A DNA stretch of 58,129 bases, taken from contig CAYZMA010000002.1 in the NCBI GenBank assembly GCA_964479405.1, positions 1-58,129 on the forward strand, read 5' to 3'. Shown one piece after another: positions 35,059-44,394 of this stretch (position 1 is the stretch's first letter; the number at the start of each line of letters is the position of its first letter). Source of the stretch: JAMCZU01 sp964479405. Lineage in GTDB: Bacteria; Patescibacteriota; UBA1384; UBA12157; JAENIV01. Made by a program: the position numbers and the translations under genes. The notes below the pieces were generated by a model. That model ran no database searches, had not been told where the DNA came from, and was given only the letters and a program-made list of their open reading frames with translations.

Positions 35059-36291
35059 ATGGCACTCATTAAAAGACTTATTTTACCTCTTCAATATCTT
35101 ACTATTGGCATTTTTTTTATTTTATTGCCTTTATTATTTTTGTATTGCCGTATAAGATATTTTTTAAAAAGAGTTTTTAAGAAAAAACCCAATATTTTAT
35201 TTTCTTTCTTAGGAATTCAAATTAATTTTTTGACGGCGAAAGCGGTCAAAACCCAAGGGTTTTCAGCAAATGTCTACATGCTTTCTTGCGCACCCTTTGT
35301 GGAAAATATTTGCTGGGGTTTTAATCTTAAAAAACATTTTATTTTAAGATATCTGGTTTATCTTACTGACTATACTTTAATTTTTATCTGGGCGTGTATT
35401 TTTTATGATATTTTTGAGTTTAATTTCCGGGGTGGACTGTTAATGCATTCACATTTACAAAAAATCGAACCCCAATTATTAAAAATATTAGCCAAAAAAG
35501 TGGTTATTTATGGTTATGGGTCAGATTGTAAAATTTTATCTGATGTTAAAAAGCAGGCAAAATACAATAATGCCATGGATCGTGACGGTTCGAGTGAAAA
35601 TATTAACGACAATATTACAAGAAAAAATGTAGAACGGGCTAAGCGCTATGCCAATGTTTTGATTGCTGGTGGTGATCTGATTCATTTTGGATCAAAAGGA
35701 ATTTTTATGCCTTTGGCTTTTGATTTAAAACCTTGGAAATTTAAAGCGCTGAAAAAGAAAAAAATAATTACAATTATTCACTCAACTAATCACAGGAGTC
35801 ATAAAGGTAGTCGATTTATTATTGAAGCAATGGAGAAATTACAAAAAAATGGTTTGCCAATTAACTTTAATTTAATTGAAGGTAAGAGTTATAAAAATTG
35901 TAGAAAATTATATTATCAAGGTGACATTTTTATCACCGATGTTATTACTGGCTGGCATGGTTTGACTGCTTGTGAAGCAATGGCATTAGGTAGACCGGTA
36001 ATTGCTTATTTAAGACCCGATATTAAACCGTTTCATAATTATTATGCTAAAGATATTCCAGTTGTTAGTGCTAACCCTGATAATCTAGAAAAGCAAGTAA
36101 AAAAGTTAGTTAGCGATTTTAAATTAAGACGGGAACTTGGTCAGAGGGGAAGACAATATGTAATTAAATATCACTTCCTTGATTTTGTTGGAGCTTTAAG
36201 AGCTGTGGTTTATGATTTTATTTGGCAAAATAAAAAAATCAATCAAAAGATTTTTGAACAAGAAATAAAAAGAAGAAAAGTGATTGTATGA
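35059..36291 (+). CDS. GT4-like glycosyltransferase with N-terminal membrane segment
   Basis: A 410-residue GT-B protein with a hydrophobic N-terminus (about 8-28) that may anchor it. The C-terminal half has HSTNHRSHKGSRFI and TGWHGLTACEAMALGRPVIAYL, matching the protein at 38736-39710 in the same positions (APSNSKVKGTLYV, IGWYGGLAVEAMAMGK). These are paralogues flanking the second flippase and an epimerase. Its stop overlaps the flippase start (ATGA). Sugar specificity is unknown. Confidence 0.75.
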   Translation: MALIKRLILPLQYLTIGIFFILLPLLFLYCRIRYFLKRVFKKKPNILFSFLGIQINFLTAKAVKTQGFSANVYMLSCAPFVENICWGFNLKKHFILRYLVYLTDYTLIFIWACIFYDIFEFNFRGGLLMHSHLQKIEPQLLKILAKKVVIYGYGSDCKILSDVKKQAKYNNAMDRDGSSENINDNITRKNVERAKRYANVLIAGGDLIHFGSKGIFMPLAFDLKPWKFKALKKKKIITIIHSTNHRSHKGSRFIIEAMEKLQKNGLPINFNLIEGKSYKNCRKLYYQGDIFITDVITGWHGLTACEAMALGRPVIAYLRPDIKPFHNYYAKDIPVVSANPDNLEKQVKKLVSDFKLRRELGQRGRQYVIKYHFLDFVGALRAVVYDFIWQNKKINQKIFEQEIKRRKVIV

Positions 36292-37763
36292 AAAAAATAT
36301 CTTTAGAAAAATATTTTGTCGGACTTTCCAAAGACAGTTTAATTTATGGAATGGGAAATGTAGTTTTAAGAGTTTTAACTATTTTTACCGCCCCAATTTT
36401 TACTAGAATTTTTGCGCCACAAGAATACGGTGTTATTAGTTTGATTGCATCTATTATTTCATTCTTGAGTCTGTTTTTAATTTTTGGCATGGATAGCGCT
36501 ATTTTTATTAGTTTTTATGAATACAAAAAAGAAAGAAAATTAATTATTTCCTCGGCATTTTGGTTTTTATTTAGCTGGGGCTTAATCTTAATGTCTTTAG
36601 TAAGTATTTGGTCTGGAAGTATTTCAAATCTTATTTTTAAAACTCCAGTTTATCAACCGTTGTTCTTAATAACATTTTCAACCACTTACTTAACCTTGTT
36701 AATTAATTTAGCCAAAATTGTTTTTCGATTAGAATTTAAGGCTAAAACTTTTGCTATTGTGACTGCCGTTAATGCTTTTGTGGCTACTGGTTTAATGATA
36801 TTTTTTGTTGCGTATCTTAAAAAAGGGTTGATGGGTTATTTTGAAGGTCAGCTCATTGGTATTTTTGTCACAATGCTACTGGCACTGTATCTTATTAGGA
36901 AAAATTTACAATTTAAAGTTAATTTAAAGCGACTTAAAGAAATGGTTCTTTTTGGTGCTATGATTGTGCCGACATCTTTGTCTTTTTTTGTGTTTGATCT
37001 TTCCGACAGATTTTTTATTAATCACTACCGGAATTTAACAGAGCTAGGTCTTTACTCTATTGGCATTAACATTGCTAGTTTGATTGTTTTTTTCTCGTAT
37101 TCGCTTGGGCAAGCTTGGTCGCCACAAGTGTTAAAAATGTATTTTGAAACCAAAAAAGTATTTTATCAATTTGTGCCTCGCTTTTTTGTTTATTATTTGA
37201 TTTTCTTTTTTGGTTTGGCTGCGATCATTTCTCTTTTTGGTCAGGAAATTTTAATAGTTATGACAACGGAAAAATTTTATGCCGCTTCTTTGGTAATTGC
37301 TCCCCTAACATTAGCGATGGTTTTTGCGGCGACAAATCAGATAACATCTTTAGGAATAAATATTTCTCGGCATACAAAGTATTTTGCTTTTTATACAGGG
37401 TTAGCGGCGCTTTTAAATATCGGATTAAACTTTCTTTTAATTCCAAAATTTGGGATGGTTGGTGCTGCTTGGTCAACAGTGATTTCGTATTTATTTTTAA
37501 CAATTGCTTACTTTATTAATAGTCAAAAATTTATTTATCTTAAAATTGATTGGCAAAAAATTATTAAATTGGTAATATTAAGCCTTGCTGTGATACTACT
37601 TGGGTCAAAATTATGGCAATTTGGTTTTTGGAGTAATTTGGCGATTAAATTTTCAGAACTTGGTTTTCTTGTAGTCATGTTGTATTTATTAGGGGTGATT
37701 GAAAAACAAGAAATTGATTATTTAAAAATAATATTGAAAAGATTCTTAAGAAGGAGTGTTTAA
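36288..37763 (+). CDS. wzx: Wzx-type polysaccharide flippase (second copy)
   Basis: A 491-residue hydrophobic exporter with about 14 membrane segments and the family start SLIYGMGNVVLRVLTIFTAPIF. It shares architecture with the flippase at 6642-8102 (DLSDRFFI versus WADRLIL region) but is well diverged. It sits in its own group of GTs and an epimerase. Two flippases suggest two glycan repeat units made by this locus, or a fusion of two once separate loci. Confidence 0.87.
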   Translation: MKKISLEKYFVGLSKDSLIYGMGNVVLRVLTIFTAPIFTRIFAPQEYGVISLIASIISFLSLFLIFGMDSAIFISFYEYKKERKLIISSAFWFLFSWGLILMSLVSIWSGSISNLIFKTPVYQPLFLITFSTTYLTLLINLAKIVFRLEFKAKTFAIVTAVNAFVATGLMIFFVAYLKKGLMGYFEGQLIGIFVTMLLALYLIRKNLQFKVNLKRLKEMVLFGAMIVPTSLSFFVFDLSDRFFINHYRNLTELGLYSIGINIASLIVFFSYSLGQAWSPQVLKMYFETKKVFYQFVPRFFVYYLIFFFGLAAIISLFGQEILIVMTTEKFYAASLVIAPLTLAMVFAATNQITSLGINISRHTKYFAFYTGLAALLNIGLNFLLIPKFGMVGAAWSTVISYLFLTIAYFINSQKFIYLKIDWQKIIKLVILSLAVILLGSKLWQFGFWSNLAIKFSELGFLVVMLYLLGVIEKQEIDYLKIILKRFLRRSV

Positions 37764-38764
37764 TGACAATTGATGAGATTTATCCAAAATTTAGTAAAAT
37801 GTATCGCAAAGCTCTTGTAACTGGTGGCGCGGGTTTTATTGGTTCGCATATTTGTGAAGAATTAGTAACACGCGGATTTCTGGTTATTTCAATTGATGAT
37901 TATTCGGCGGGTAAAAAAGAAAATCTTAAACACTTAAAAAAATACCAGAATTTTCAAGAAGTAAATTGTGATATTACCGACAAGAAAAAGTTATCACGAT
38001 ATTTTAAAGACGTGGATATTGTTTTCCATAATGCGGCAAGTAAAAAAAGCGTTTGTTTAATTAATCCTTTGAGAGATTTGGAAGTTAATGGCGGAGGGAC
38101 TTTTAGCTTGTTAGAACTAGCAAAAGAAAATAAAATAAAAAAATTTGTTCAAGCTTCTACTGGTTCGGTCTATGGCGAAGCCCTTTATTTTCCCCAAGAT
38201 GAAAATCATTTGACTAATCCCGTTTCTTATTATGGGGTGAGTAAATTAGCTGGTGAAAAATATGTTCAAGTTTTTCATCATCTTTACGGGCTTAATACCA
38301 CGGTTCTACGATATTTTCATGTTTATGGATCCCGTCAAGAATCAAATGAATTTGGCGGAGTGGTAGCCATTTTTATTTGGAATATATTAGAAAATAAAAG
38401 ATCGGTAATTTTTGGCACCGGTCGGCAAGAAAGATCTTTTACTTATGTTGACGATATTATAAAAGTAAATCTTTTAGTGGCAATTAAAAAAGAATCTAAT
38501 GGGCAAATTTATAATTGCGCTTCGGCCATTAAAGTGACTATTAATGAACTTTATAAGTTTGTTAGCGATGGCTTTGGCTATAGCTCAAAACCTATTTATA
38601 AGAATTGGGTCTTGGGTGATATTAAAAAATTTGAAATTGATAATTCTAAACTTTTAAAGCTTGGGATGACTTTTGATAAAAATTTCAAACAAAAATTAAA
38701 TTCAATTATTAAGGAAGCGAAATTACAAATTAAAAATGTCAAAAAAGGACCCCCTAAAAAGTAG
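37763..38764 (+). CDS. NAD-dependent sugar epimerase (extended SDR)
   Basis: A 333-residue extended SDR. LVTGGAGFIGSH is at 18-29, STGSVYGE and YYGVSK hold the catalytic residues, and LYFPQDENH links it to the epimerase at 30282. AAGGAG lies just before the start, which overlaps the flippase stop by one base (TAATG). A GalE-like 4-epimerase is likeliest. The next gene overlaps its last 29 bp in another frame. Confidence 0.8.
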   Translation: MTIDEIYPKFSKMYRKALVTGGAGFIGSHICEELVTRGFLVISIDDYSAGKKENLKHLKKYQNFQEVNCDITDKKKLSRYFKDVDIVFHNAASKKSVCLINPLRDLEVNGGGTFSLLELAKENKIKKFVQASTGSVYGEALYFPQDENHLTNPVSYYGVSKLAGEKYVQVFHHLYGLNTTVLRYFHVYGSRQESNEFGGVVAIFIWNILENKRSVIFGTGRQERSFTYVDDIIKVNLLVAIKKESNGQIYNCASAIKVTINELYKFVSDGFGYSSKPIYKNWVLGDIKKFEIDNSKLLKLGMTFDKNFKQKLNSIIKEAKLQIKNVKKGPPKK

Positions 38765-39710
38765 ACGAATTTTTGTTGGCTTCAATAGCGCTGGCGCCGC
38801 TGGCATCTGGAGTTTTACAAGAGTTCTTAGAAGGAGGGGATACCAAATTGATTTTTACGGCATGGGAGAAATTAGTTTTAATATGCCGGTAGATTTTTTG
38901 TTAAAATTTTCTGATTATCCGTTACGATCATTTATTCAAAGATTTATTTATTTTTTCAAAATATTACCAAAGTATAATGTTTGGCACTTTAATTATATGG
39001 AAGTGTTTTTCTTTTATCCTCTTAATCTTTTAATCCTTAGGATTCTGGGTAAAAAAATTGTATGTACTTTTCGTGGTTCGGAAGTGCGCTCAAAGCTTCG
39101 TATGAAAATATTTTGTTTTTTAGCAGATGAGGTTGTGCTTACTGGTCCGTTTTTAGTAAAGTCTGTTGATCGATATGACATTATTATCCCATATGCCCGT
39201 AATGTCCAAAATTTAATAACACAAACAAATAAATCAAATAATCAAAAATTGACTGTTTTACACGCGCCAAGCAACTCAAAGGTGAAAGGAACACTTTATG
39301 TTGAAAAAGTTTTTAAACATTTGAATAAATTATATCCCCAAGTAGAATTTAAAATTGTTGAAGGGTTAAATCATGACGCTTTATTGAACGAGATGATTAA
39401 AGCCGATATTGTTATTGATCAACTTTTAATTGGTTGGTATGGTGGCTTAGCAGTAGAAGCAATGGCAATGGGTAAAGTAGTGATGGCTTTTTTAGATACA
39501 GACTATTTTCAATTTGTTGATTTCGGTTCAGATTTACCTATAATAAACACAAATATTTGGACTCTTAAAAGAGATTTAGAAATGCTTATCAATCACACTG
39601 AAGATTTCAAACGATTTAGGATTGAAGGAATGAAATTTGCGCGTAAATATCATGACTCTAAAAAAATTGCCGAAAAATACTTAACCATATATCGAGGCTC
39701 TGATGAATAA
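38736..39710 (+). CDS. GT4-like glycosyltransferase
   Basis: A 324-residue GT-B protein, short for the family. It has VGFNSAGAAGIWSFTRVL at the N-terminus, VCTFRGSEVR, and the donor-domain segment APSNSKVKGT followed by IGWYGGLAVEAMAMGKVVMAFL. It is paralogous to the protein at 35059-36291. The start overlaps the epimerase by 29 bp, which is accepted because the next ATG is over 100 bp downstream and inside the fold. Confidence 0.75.
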   Translation: MSKKDPLKSRRIFVGFNSAGAAGIWSFTRVLRRRGYQIDFYGMGEISFNMPVDFLLKFSDYPLRSFIQRFIYFFKILPKYNVWHFNYMEVFFFYPLNLLILRILGKKIVCTFRGSEVRSKLRMKIFCFLADEVVLTGPFLVKSVDRYDIIIPYARNVQNLITQTNKSNNQKLTVLHAPSNSKVKGTLYVEKVFKHLNKLYPQVEFKIVEGLNHDALLNEMIKADIVIDQLLIGWYGGLAVEAMAMGKVVMAFLDTDYFQFVDFGSDLPIINTNIWTLKRDLEMLINHTEDFKRFRIEGMKFARKYHDSKKIAEKYLTIYRGSDE

Positions 39711-41946
39711 AAAAGTTCTTTTTATTTCATATTTTTTTCCGCCAGTTGGCGGGATCGGAAGTCTTAGAATTAGTAAATTTGTAAAATTCCTACCGCAATT
39801 TGACTGGCAAACATATGTTTTAACGGTTAAAAAAGCATTTTATCCAATTGTTGATGAGGATTTGCTTAAAGAAATACCTCCAAGCGTTAAAGTTGTGAAA
39901 ATAAATTATTTTGAACCGGCGTTTTGGTCTAGAAATCGGCTTTGGAGATCTTTTTTAGCTTATGCTTTGTACCCATTAATATTATTTCCTGATCGACAAT
40001 TTTTATGGTTTTTACCAGCTTTAATATCTTCTTACAAAATAGTTAAAGCCAATCATATAAAAGTTATTTTTACCTCTTCCTCTCCAATTTCTAATCATTT
40101 AATTGGATTTTGTCTTAAAAAAATAACAAAAGTTAAATGGGTCGCCGATTTTAGGGACGAATGGACACAAAGTTCTTATCTAAAATTTTTAACTCCAGTT
40201 CATCGGTATTTGGCAGGAATATTAGAAAAACTTATTTTAAAAAATGCCGATCAAATTACTACTGTTTCGGATGGGTTAACAGATTCTTACCAAACAATGC
40301 TTAATAAAAATTCCGAAAAATTTACGACCATTACTAATGGTTTTGACGGCCAAGATTTTTTGAACTTAAATAAAAAATTATCCAAAAATAAATTGGTTTT
40401 AGCTCATGCTGGCTCTCTCTATGGTTCAAGGAAAGCCGATATATTTTTAATAGCTTTTAAAGAATTAAATTTTAAAGATGTTGATTTAAAATTTATAGGA
40501 CTTAAAAAAAGATTATCACATAAGGAGTCACTAGAAGAATTAGCTAAGGCGAATGTCTTATTATTGATTCTCTCGCCGATGGATAATTCTTCGGTAATGA
40601 CAGGTAAAATATTTGAGTATCTTGCTTTGCGTCGGCCGATTTTAGCCCTCGCTCCCGAAAAATCAGGTGCAACCAAACTTATTAAAAAATTAAAAGTTGG
40701 TGAAGTTGTAAATCCAGAAAATAAATTGGAAATTAAAAAAACATTATTAAAAATGTATCAAAAATGGCTCAAAAATGATTTAACAATCCCTAGGGTAAAT
40801 ATAGAACAATATGAGAGAAAAAAATTGACAGGAAATTTAGCTGAATTATTCAATAAATTAATAGAAAAAAATTCAAAAATTAAATTATGTTTGATCGGTA
40901 ATATTCAGTCTTCGCAAAACCAGAGTCTTTGCAATTATTTTGTTAAAAAAGATTATGAGGTTCATTTTATCACTATTAAGCCAGGAAATACTAAAGGAAC
41001 AAAAACTTATTTACTTACAGATAGCAGTTTTACGCCGTGGTATTTTATAAAATCGCTTTATAAAATTAAAAAGATTATTCAAAAAATTAAACCAAATATT
41101 GTTCATGGTCAGGATCTGGTTTTTGCTGGCATTTGGGCATATCTTTCAGGATTTAGACCTTATGTGGTGACGACTTGGGGATCGGATGTTATGAACTATG
41201 ATAAATTTATTAAGACGGAGAAATATTTGATCAGAAAAACTTTACAAAAAGCCGATTTGGTAACAGTTTCGTCAGAAGCTTTACAAAAACAAGCTGAAAA
41301 GATTGGCTTGATTAAAAATAAAGCTCGAATGATTCATTTTGGCATTGATTTAGATATTTTTCGAAAAAAATTTTTGAAATCACCCCGCCAGCCGATGGAT
41401 AAAATTATTTTTTGTCCTCGCACAATTGGGCCAATTTATAACATTGATATTTTAATTTTAGCTTTTGCTACGATAGCCGAAAAAGATAAAAACATTCGTT
41501 TAGCGCTCTTAGAAAATATTGCTGACGAGAATTATCTATTAGAAATTGAAAAATTAATTATCAAATATAATTTGGTTGATAAAGTTATTTTTTGGACAAA
41601 GGTTGATAATCGAAGAATGGTTGATTACTATAATCAAGCAGAGGTAATAGTATCTATTTCTTCTTCAGATGGTTGCAGTGTCTCTTTTTTGGAAGCGATG
41701 GCGTGCGAGAAAAAAATTGTTGCCACCGATTTGCCGTATATTCAAGAATGGAAAAATGGCAAAAATTTATGGCAAGTACCCGTCAGAAATGTAGAAGCGA
41801 CAATTATAGCAATATCAGGCGCTTTAAGATATCCTTTATCAAAGTGGCAGAAACTTGGCGAAGCCAATCGTCGAATGGTTGCCGAAAAAGCCGAAATAAA
41901 TAATAATTTTGAAAAACTAAATAAATTTTATCAATCATTAATTTAA
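39703..41946 (+). CDS. bifunctional GT4-GT4 glycosyltransferase
   Basis: A 747-residue fusion of two GT-B enzymes. The first (1 to about 385) has SYFFPPVGGIGSLR, VADFRDEW and FEYLALRRPILALAP. The second (about 390-747) begins KLCLIGNIQSSQNQS and has YLSGFRPYVVTTWGSD, MIHFGIDLDIFRK and SFLEAMACEKKIVATDLPY. The second half is paralogous to the C-terminal half of the GT2-GT4 protein at 22084-24162, so one GT4 module has been joined to two different partners. It probably transfers two sugars in a row. It overlaps the preceding gene by 8 bp. Confidence 0.85.
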   Translation: MNKKVLFISYFFPPVGGIGSLRISKFVKFLPQFDWQTYVLTVKKAFYPIVDEDLLKEIPPSVKVVKINYFEPAFWSRNRLWRSFLAYALYPLILFPDRQFLWFLPALISSYKIVKANHIKVIFTSSSPISNHLIGFCLKKITKVKWVADFRDEWTQSSYLKFLTPVHRYLAGILEKLILKNADQITTVSDGLTDSYQTMLNKNSEKFTTITNGFDGQDFLNLNKKLSKNKLVLAHAGSLYGSRKADIFLIAFKELNFKDVDLKFIGLKKRLSHKESLEELAKANVLLLILSPMDNSSVMTGKIFEYLALRRPILALAPEKSGATKLIKKLKVGEVVNPENKLEIKKTLLKMYQKWLKNDLTIPRVNIEQYERKKLTGNLAELFNKLIEKNSKIKLCLIGNIQSSQNQSLCNYFVKKDYEVHFITIKPGNTKGTKTYLLTDSSFTPWYFIKSLYKIKKIIQKIKPNIVHGQDLVFAGIWAYLSGFRPYVVTTWGSDVMNYDKFIKTEKYLIRKTLQKADLVTVSSEALQKQAEKIGLIKNKARMIHFGIDLDIFRKKFLKSPRQPMDKIIFCPRTIGPIYNIDILILAFATIAEKDKNIRLALLENIADENYLLEIEKLIIKYNLVDKVIFWTKVDNRRMVDYYNQAEVIVSISSSDGCSVSFLEAMACEKKIVATDLPYIQEWKNGKNLWQVPVRNVEATIIAISGALRYPLSKWQKLGEANRRMVAEKAEINNNFEKLNKFYQSLI

Positions 41947-41973
41947 TTTTTTAGAAAAATTATTAGGAGAAAG

Positions 41974-43263
41974 ATGGAAAAAATTAATCAAAAACAAACT
42001 TTTGCTATTGTTGGTTTAGGTTATGTTGGATTACCTTTGGCAATCGAGTTTGCTAAAGTGGGTCTGAATGTCATTGGTTTTGATGTTGATACCCAAAGGA
42101 TTACCAAACTTAAAGCTTTTCGTGATTTTAGACAAGAATTTACTGCAAAAGAATTAAAATCTGTGTCCATCCATTACACTAATCGGGCTGATGAACTGCG
42201 AAAGGCATCAGTCATAATTGTTGCTGTGCCCACACCAGTTAACGTGGCCAACCAGCCGGATCTGCAACCTCTCAAGGAAGCAAGTTCTTTGGTGGGAAAA
42301 AATTTAGCTAAAAATACCCTTGTTATTTTTGAATCTACCGTTTATCCAGGTGTAACGGAAGAAATTTGTCAACCGATTATTGAAAAAGAAAGCGGTCTGA
42401 AATGTTCTGATGATTGGCAAATTGGCTATTCGCCGGAACGGATAAATCCTGGCGACAAAGAACATATGCTTGTTAACACGACTAAAATCGTTTCTGGCAA
42501 GGATAAAAAAACTTTAAATAAAATGGTTGAAATTTATTCCCTGATTTGTAAAAATGGACTTCACGAAGCGCCTAATATCAAAACAGCTGAAGCGGCGAAA
42601 GTGATTGAAAATATTCAGCGCGATCTTAACATTGCCTTAATGAATGAATTGTCGCTTTTATTTCATCGAATGGATATTGATACCAATAAAGTTCTAGCCG
42701 CCGCGGGGACAAAATGGAATTTTTTGCCTTTCCGCCCTGGTTTAGTAGGTGGTCATTGTATTGGTGTTGATCCTTACTATTTGACTTATAAAGCCGAAGA
42801 ATTGGGTTACCATACTCAAGTTATCTCTGCCGGACGCCGAATTAATGATTATATGGCGGAATTTGTCGCCGACTTATTAATTACTGGCTTAATTGAGGCG
42901 GGTAAAAATATTCAAAAGGCCAAAGTCCTGGTGATGGGTTTAACTTTCAAAGAGAATCTAGGCGATACTCGTAATTCTAAAATTGCCGCGACAATTAATA
43001 AATTACAAAAATTTGGTCTAAAAGTTTTTGGGATTGATCCATATCTTTCCAAAAGTCGCATTAAAAAAGAATTTCATCTTCAGGCAATTTCTCACCTTTC
43101 TGGTCAATATGAAGCCGTAATTTTGGCGACTCCTCATCGAGAGTTTCTAGATCAAGAAAAAAAGATTTTGGAAATAATTTTGCCAAAAAAGATTTTGATT
43201 GATGTTAAAAATGTTTTTCCTAAACTTAAAACAAAACCAGACCTTATTTATAAAAGTTTGTAA
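41974..43263 (+). CDS. wbpA: UDP-N-acetylglucosamine 6-dehydrogenase (WbpA-like)
   Basis: A 429-residue nucleotide-sugar dehydrogenase that oxidises C6 of UDP-GlcNAc to UDP-GlcNAcA with two NAD. GLGYVGLPLA is at 14-23, ESTVYPGVTE near 120-129, and the catalytic cysteine is C262 in GGHCIGVDPYYL. The three-domain layout is complete. AGGAGA precedes the ATG. This is the first step of the path continued by the WbpB-, WbpE- and WbpD-like genes at 1.5-5.2 kb; the wbpI-like gene follows 1.1 kb later. UDP-GalNAc could be the substrate instead. Confidence 0.9.
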   Translation: MEKINQKQTFAIVGLGYVGLPLAIEFAKVGLNVIGFDVDTQRITKLKAFRDFRQEFTAKELKSVSIHYTNRADELRKASVIIVAVPTPVNVANQPDLQPLKEASSLVGKNLAKNTLVIFESTVYPGVTEEICQPIIEKESGLKCSDDWQIGYSPERINPGDKEHMLVNTTKIVSGKDKKTLNKMVEIYSLICKNGLHEAPNIKTAEAAKVIENIQRDLNIALMNELSLLFHRMDIDTNKVLAAAGTKWNFLPFRPGLVGGHCIGVDPYYLTYKAEELGYHTQVISAGRRINDYMAEFVADLLITGLIEAGKNIQKAKVLVMGLTFKENLGDTRNSKIAATINKLQKFGLKVFGIDPYLSKSRIKKEFHLQAISHLSGQYEAVILATPHREFLDQEKKILEIILPKKILIDVKNVFPKLKTKPDLIYKSL

Positions 43264-43273
43264 TTGATATCAA

Positions 43274-44389
43274 ATGATAAAAAAAATTTGCATGCTCACA
43301 ACCAGCGAGATTTTTCATGACTCACGAATTCTAAATGAAGCAGAGACCTTAAATAAGAAATATCAAGTAACAATATTGGCTCGTAAATATTCTGGGCAAA
43401 AAAACCAAAATTATAAATTTAAGATTAAACTTATAGATTATTTTAAACTACCATTCTTTCAATTAAACATTTTTTCATCATTTTTTTCTTTAGCTAAAGC
43501 GGCTTTTAAAGAAAACCCCGATATTTATCATGCACATGATCTTGACGGGCTTTTATGTACTATGCCCGCAGCTTTGGTTAAATGCAAGACATTAATTTAT
43601 GATTCTCACGAGTTATGGTCTGATACATACCCTTTTGCTAATCTAAGGGGTATTCAGTGGCTTTTGCCAGTTTTGGAAAAAATATTAATGACAAAAGTCA
43701 GAAGTGGTATTACGGTTAATGACTCTCTGGCAAAAATACTTCACTTAAAATATGGCAAAGATTTTATTTCTCTTTACAATACTCCTACCTTAAAAAAGTT
43801 AACTAAAACCCAATTGAATCTTAAAAAGGAATTTCCTGATAAAAAAATTATTCTTCATCTTGGTGCGGCCGACGAAGGCCGGGGAATGGAGGAGATGATT
43901 GAAGCGGTTAAGTTTCTGCCAAAAAACAATATTATGGTTTTTATTGGTGGTGGAAAAACAGAAAACGAACTGAAAGAACTTATTAAAAAAGAAAATTTGG
44001 CAAAAAAAGTTCACTTTTCTCTAGCAGTACCGCCAGAGCAAATAATTTCAATTGTTAAACAAGCTGATCTGGCTTTGGCGTTGACTCAACCAATTTCTAA
44101 AAGTTATTACTATTCGTTGCCGAATAAAATTTTTCAATATATTGCGGCTGAGACACCGATTTTAGGCAGTAATTTTCCAGAATACAAAAAAATTATACTT
44201 CAAAATAATATTGGCGAAGTGGTAAATCCAGCTAGATCGAAATTAATTGCTCAAAAAATTATCAGTATGACTAAGCCAATTGTCCAGAAGAAATACCGTC
44301 GTAACCTTGTGGGATTGGCTAAAACAAAATATAATTGGTCCATTGAAGAAAAAAAACTTGTCAAGTTCTATCAAAATTTGGTAGATTGA
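43274..44389 (+). CDS. GT4 family glycosyltransferase
   Basis: A 371-residue GT-B enzyme with HAHDLDGL near 90, LIYDSHELW, HLGAADEGRG and SLPNKIFQYIAAETPILG. It is a paralogue of the minus-strand GT4 at 24189-25373. It lies between the WbpA- and WbpI-like genes, so a role in adding the (3NAc)-uronic acid sugar is possible but unproven. Confidence 0.82.
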   Translation: MIKKICMLTTSEIFHDSRILNEAETLNKKYQVTILARKYSGQKNQNYKFKIKLIDYFKLPFFQLNIFSSFFSLAKAAFKENPDIYHAHDLDGLLCTMPAALVKCKTLIYDSHELWSDTYPFANLRGIQWLLPVLEKILMTKVRSGITVNDSLAKILHLKYGKDFISLYNTPTLKKLTKTQLNLKKEFPDKKIILHLGAADEGRGMEEMIEAVKFLPKNNIMVFIGGGKTENELKELIKKENLAKKVHFSLAVPPEQIISIVKQADLALALTQPISKSYYYSLPNKIFQYIAAETPILGSNFPEYKKIILQNNIGEVVNPARSKLIAQKIISMTKPIVQKKYRRNLVGLAKTKYNWSIEEKKLVKFYQNLVD

Positions 44390-44394
44390 ATCTA

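Noticed and set aside
44386..44394. ATG at 44386 as start of the wbpI-like gene
   Set aside because: It adds three residues before the conserved MKKIITIIGARP start; it is possible but the ATG at 44395 fits the family better.
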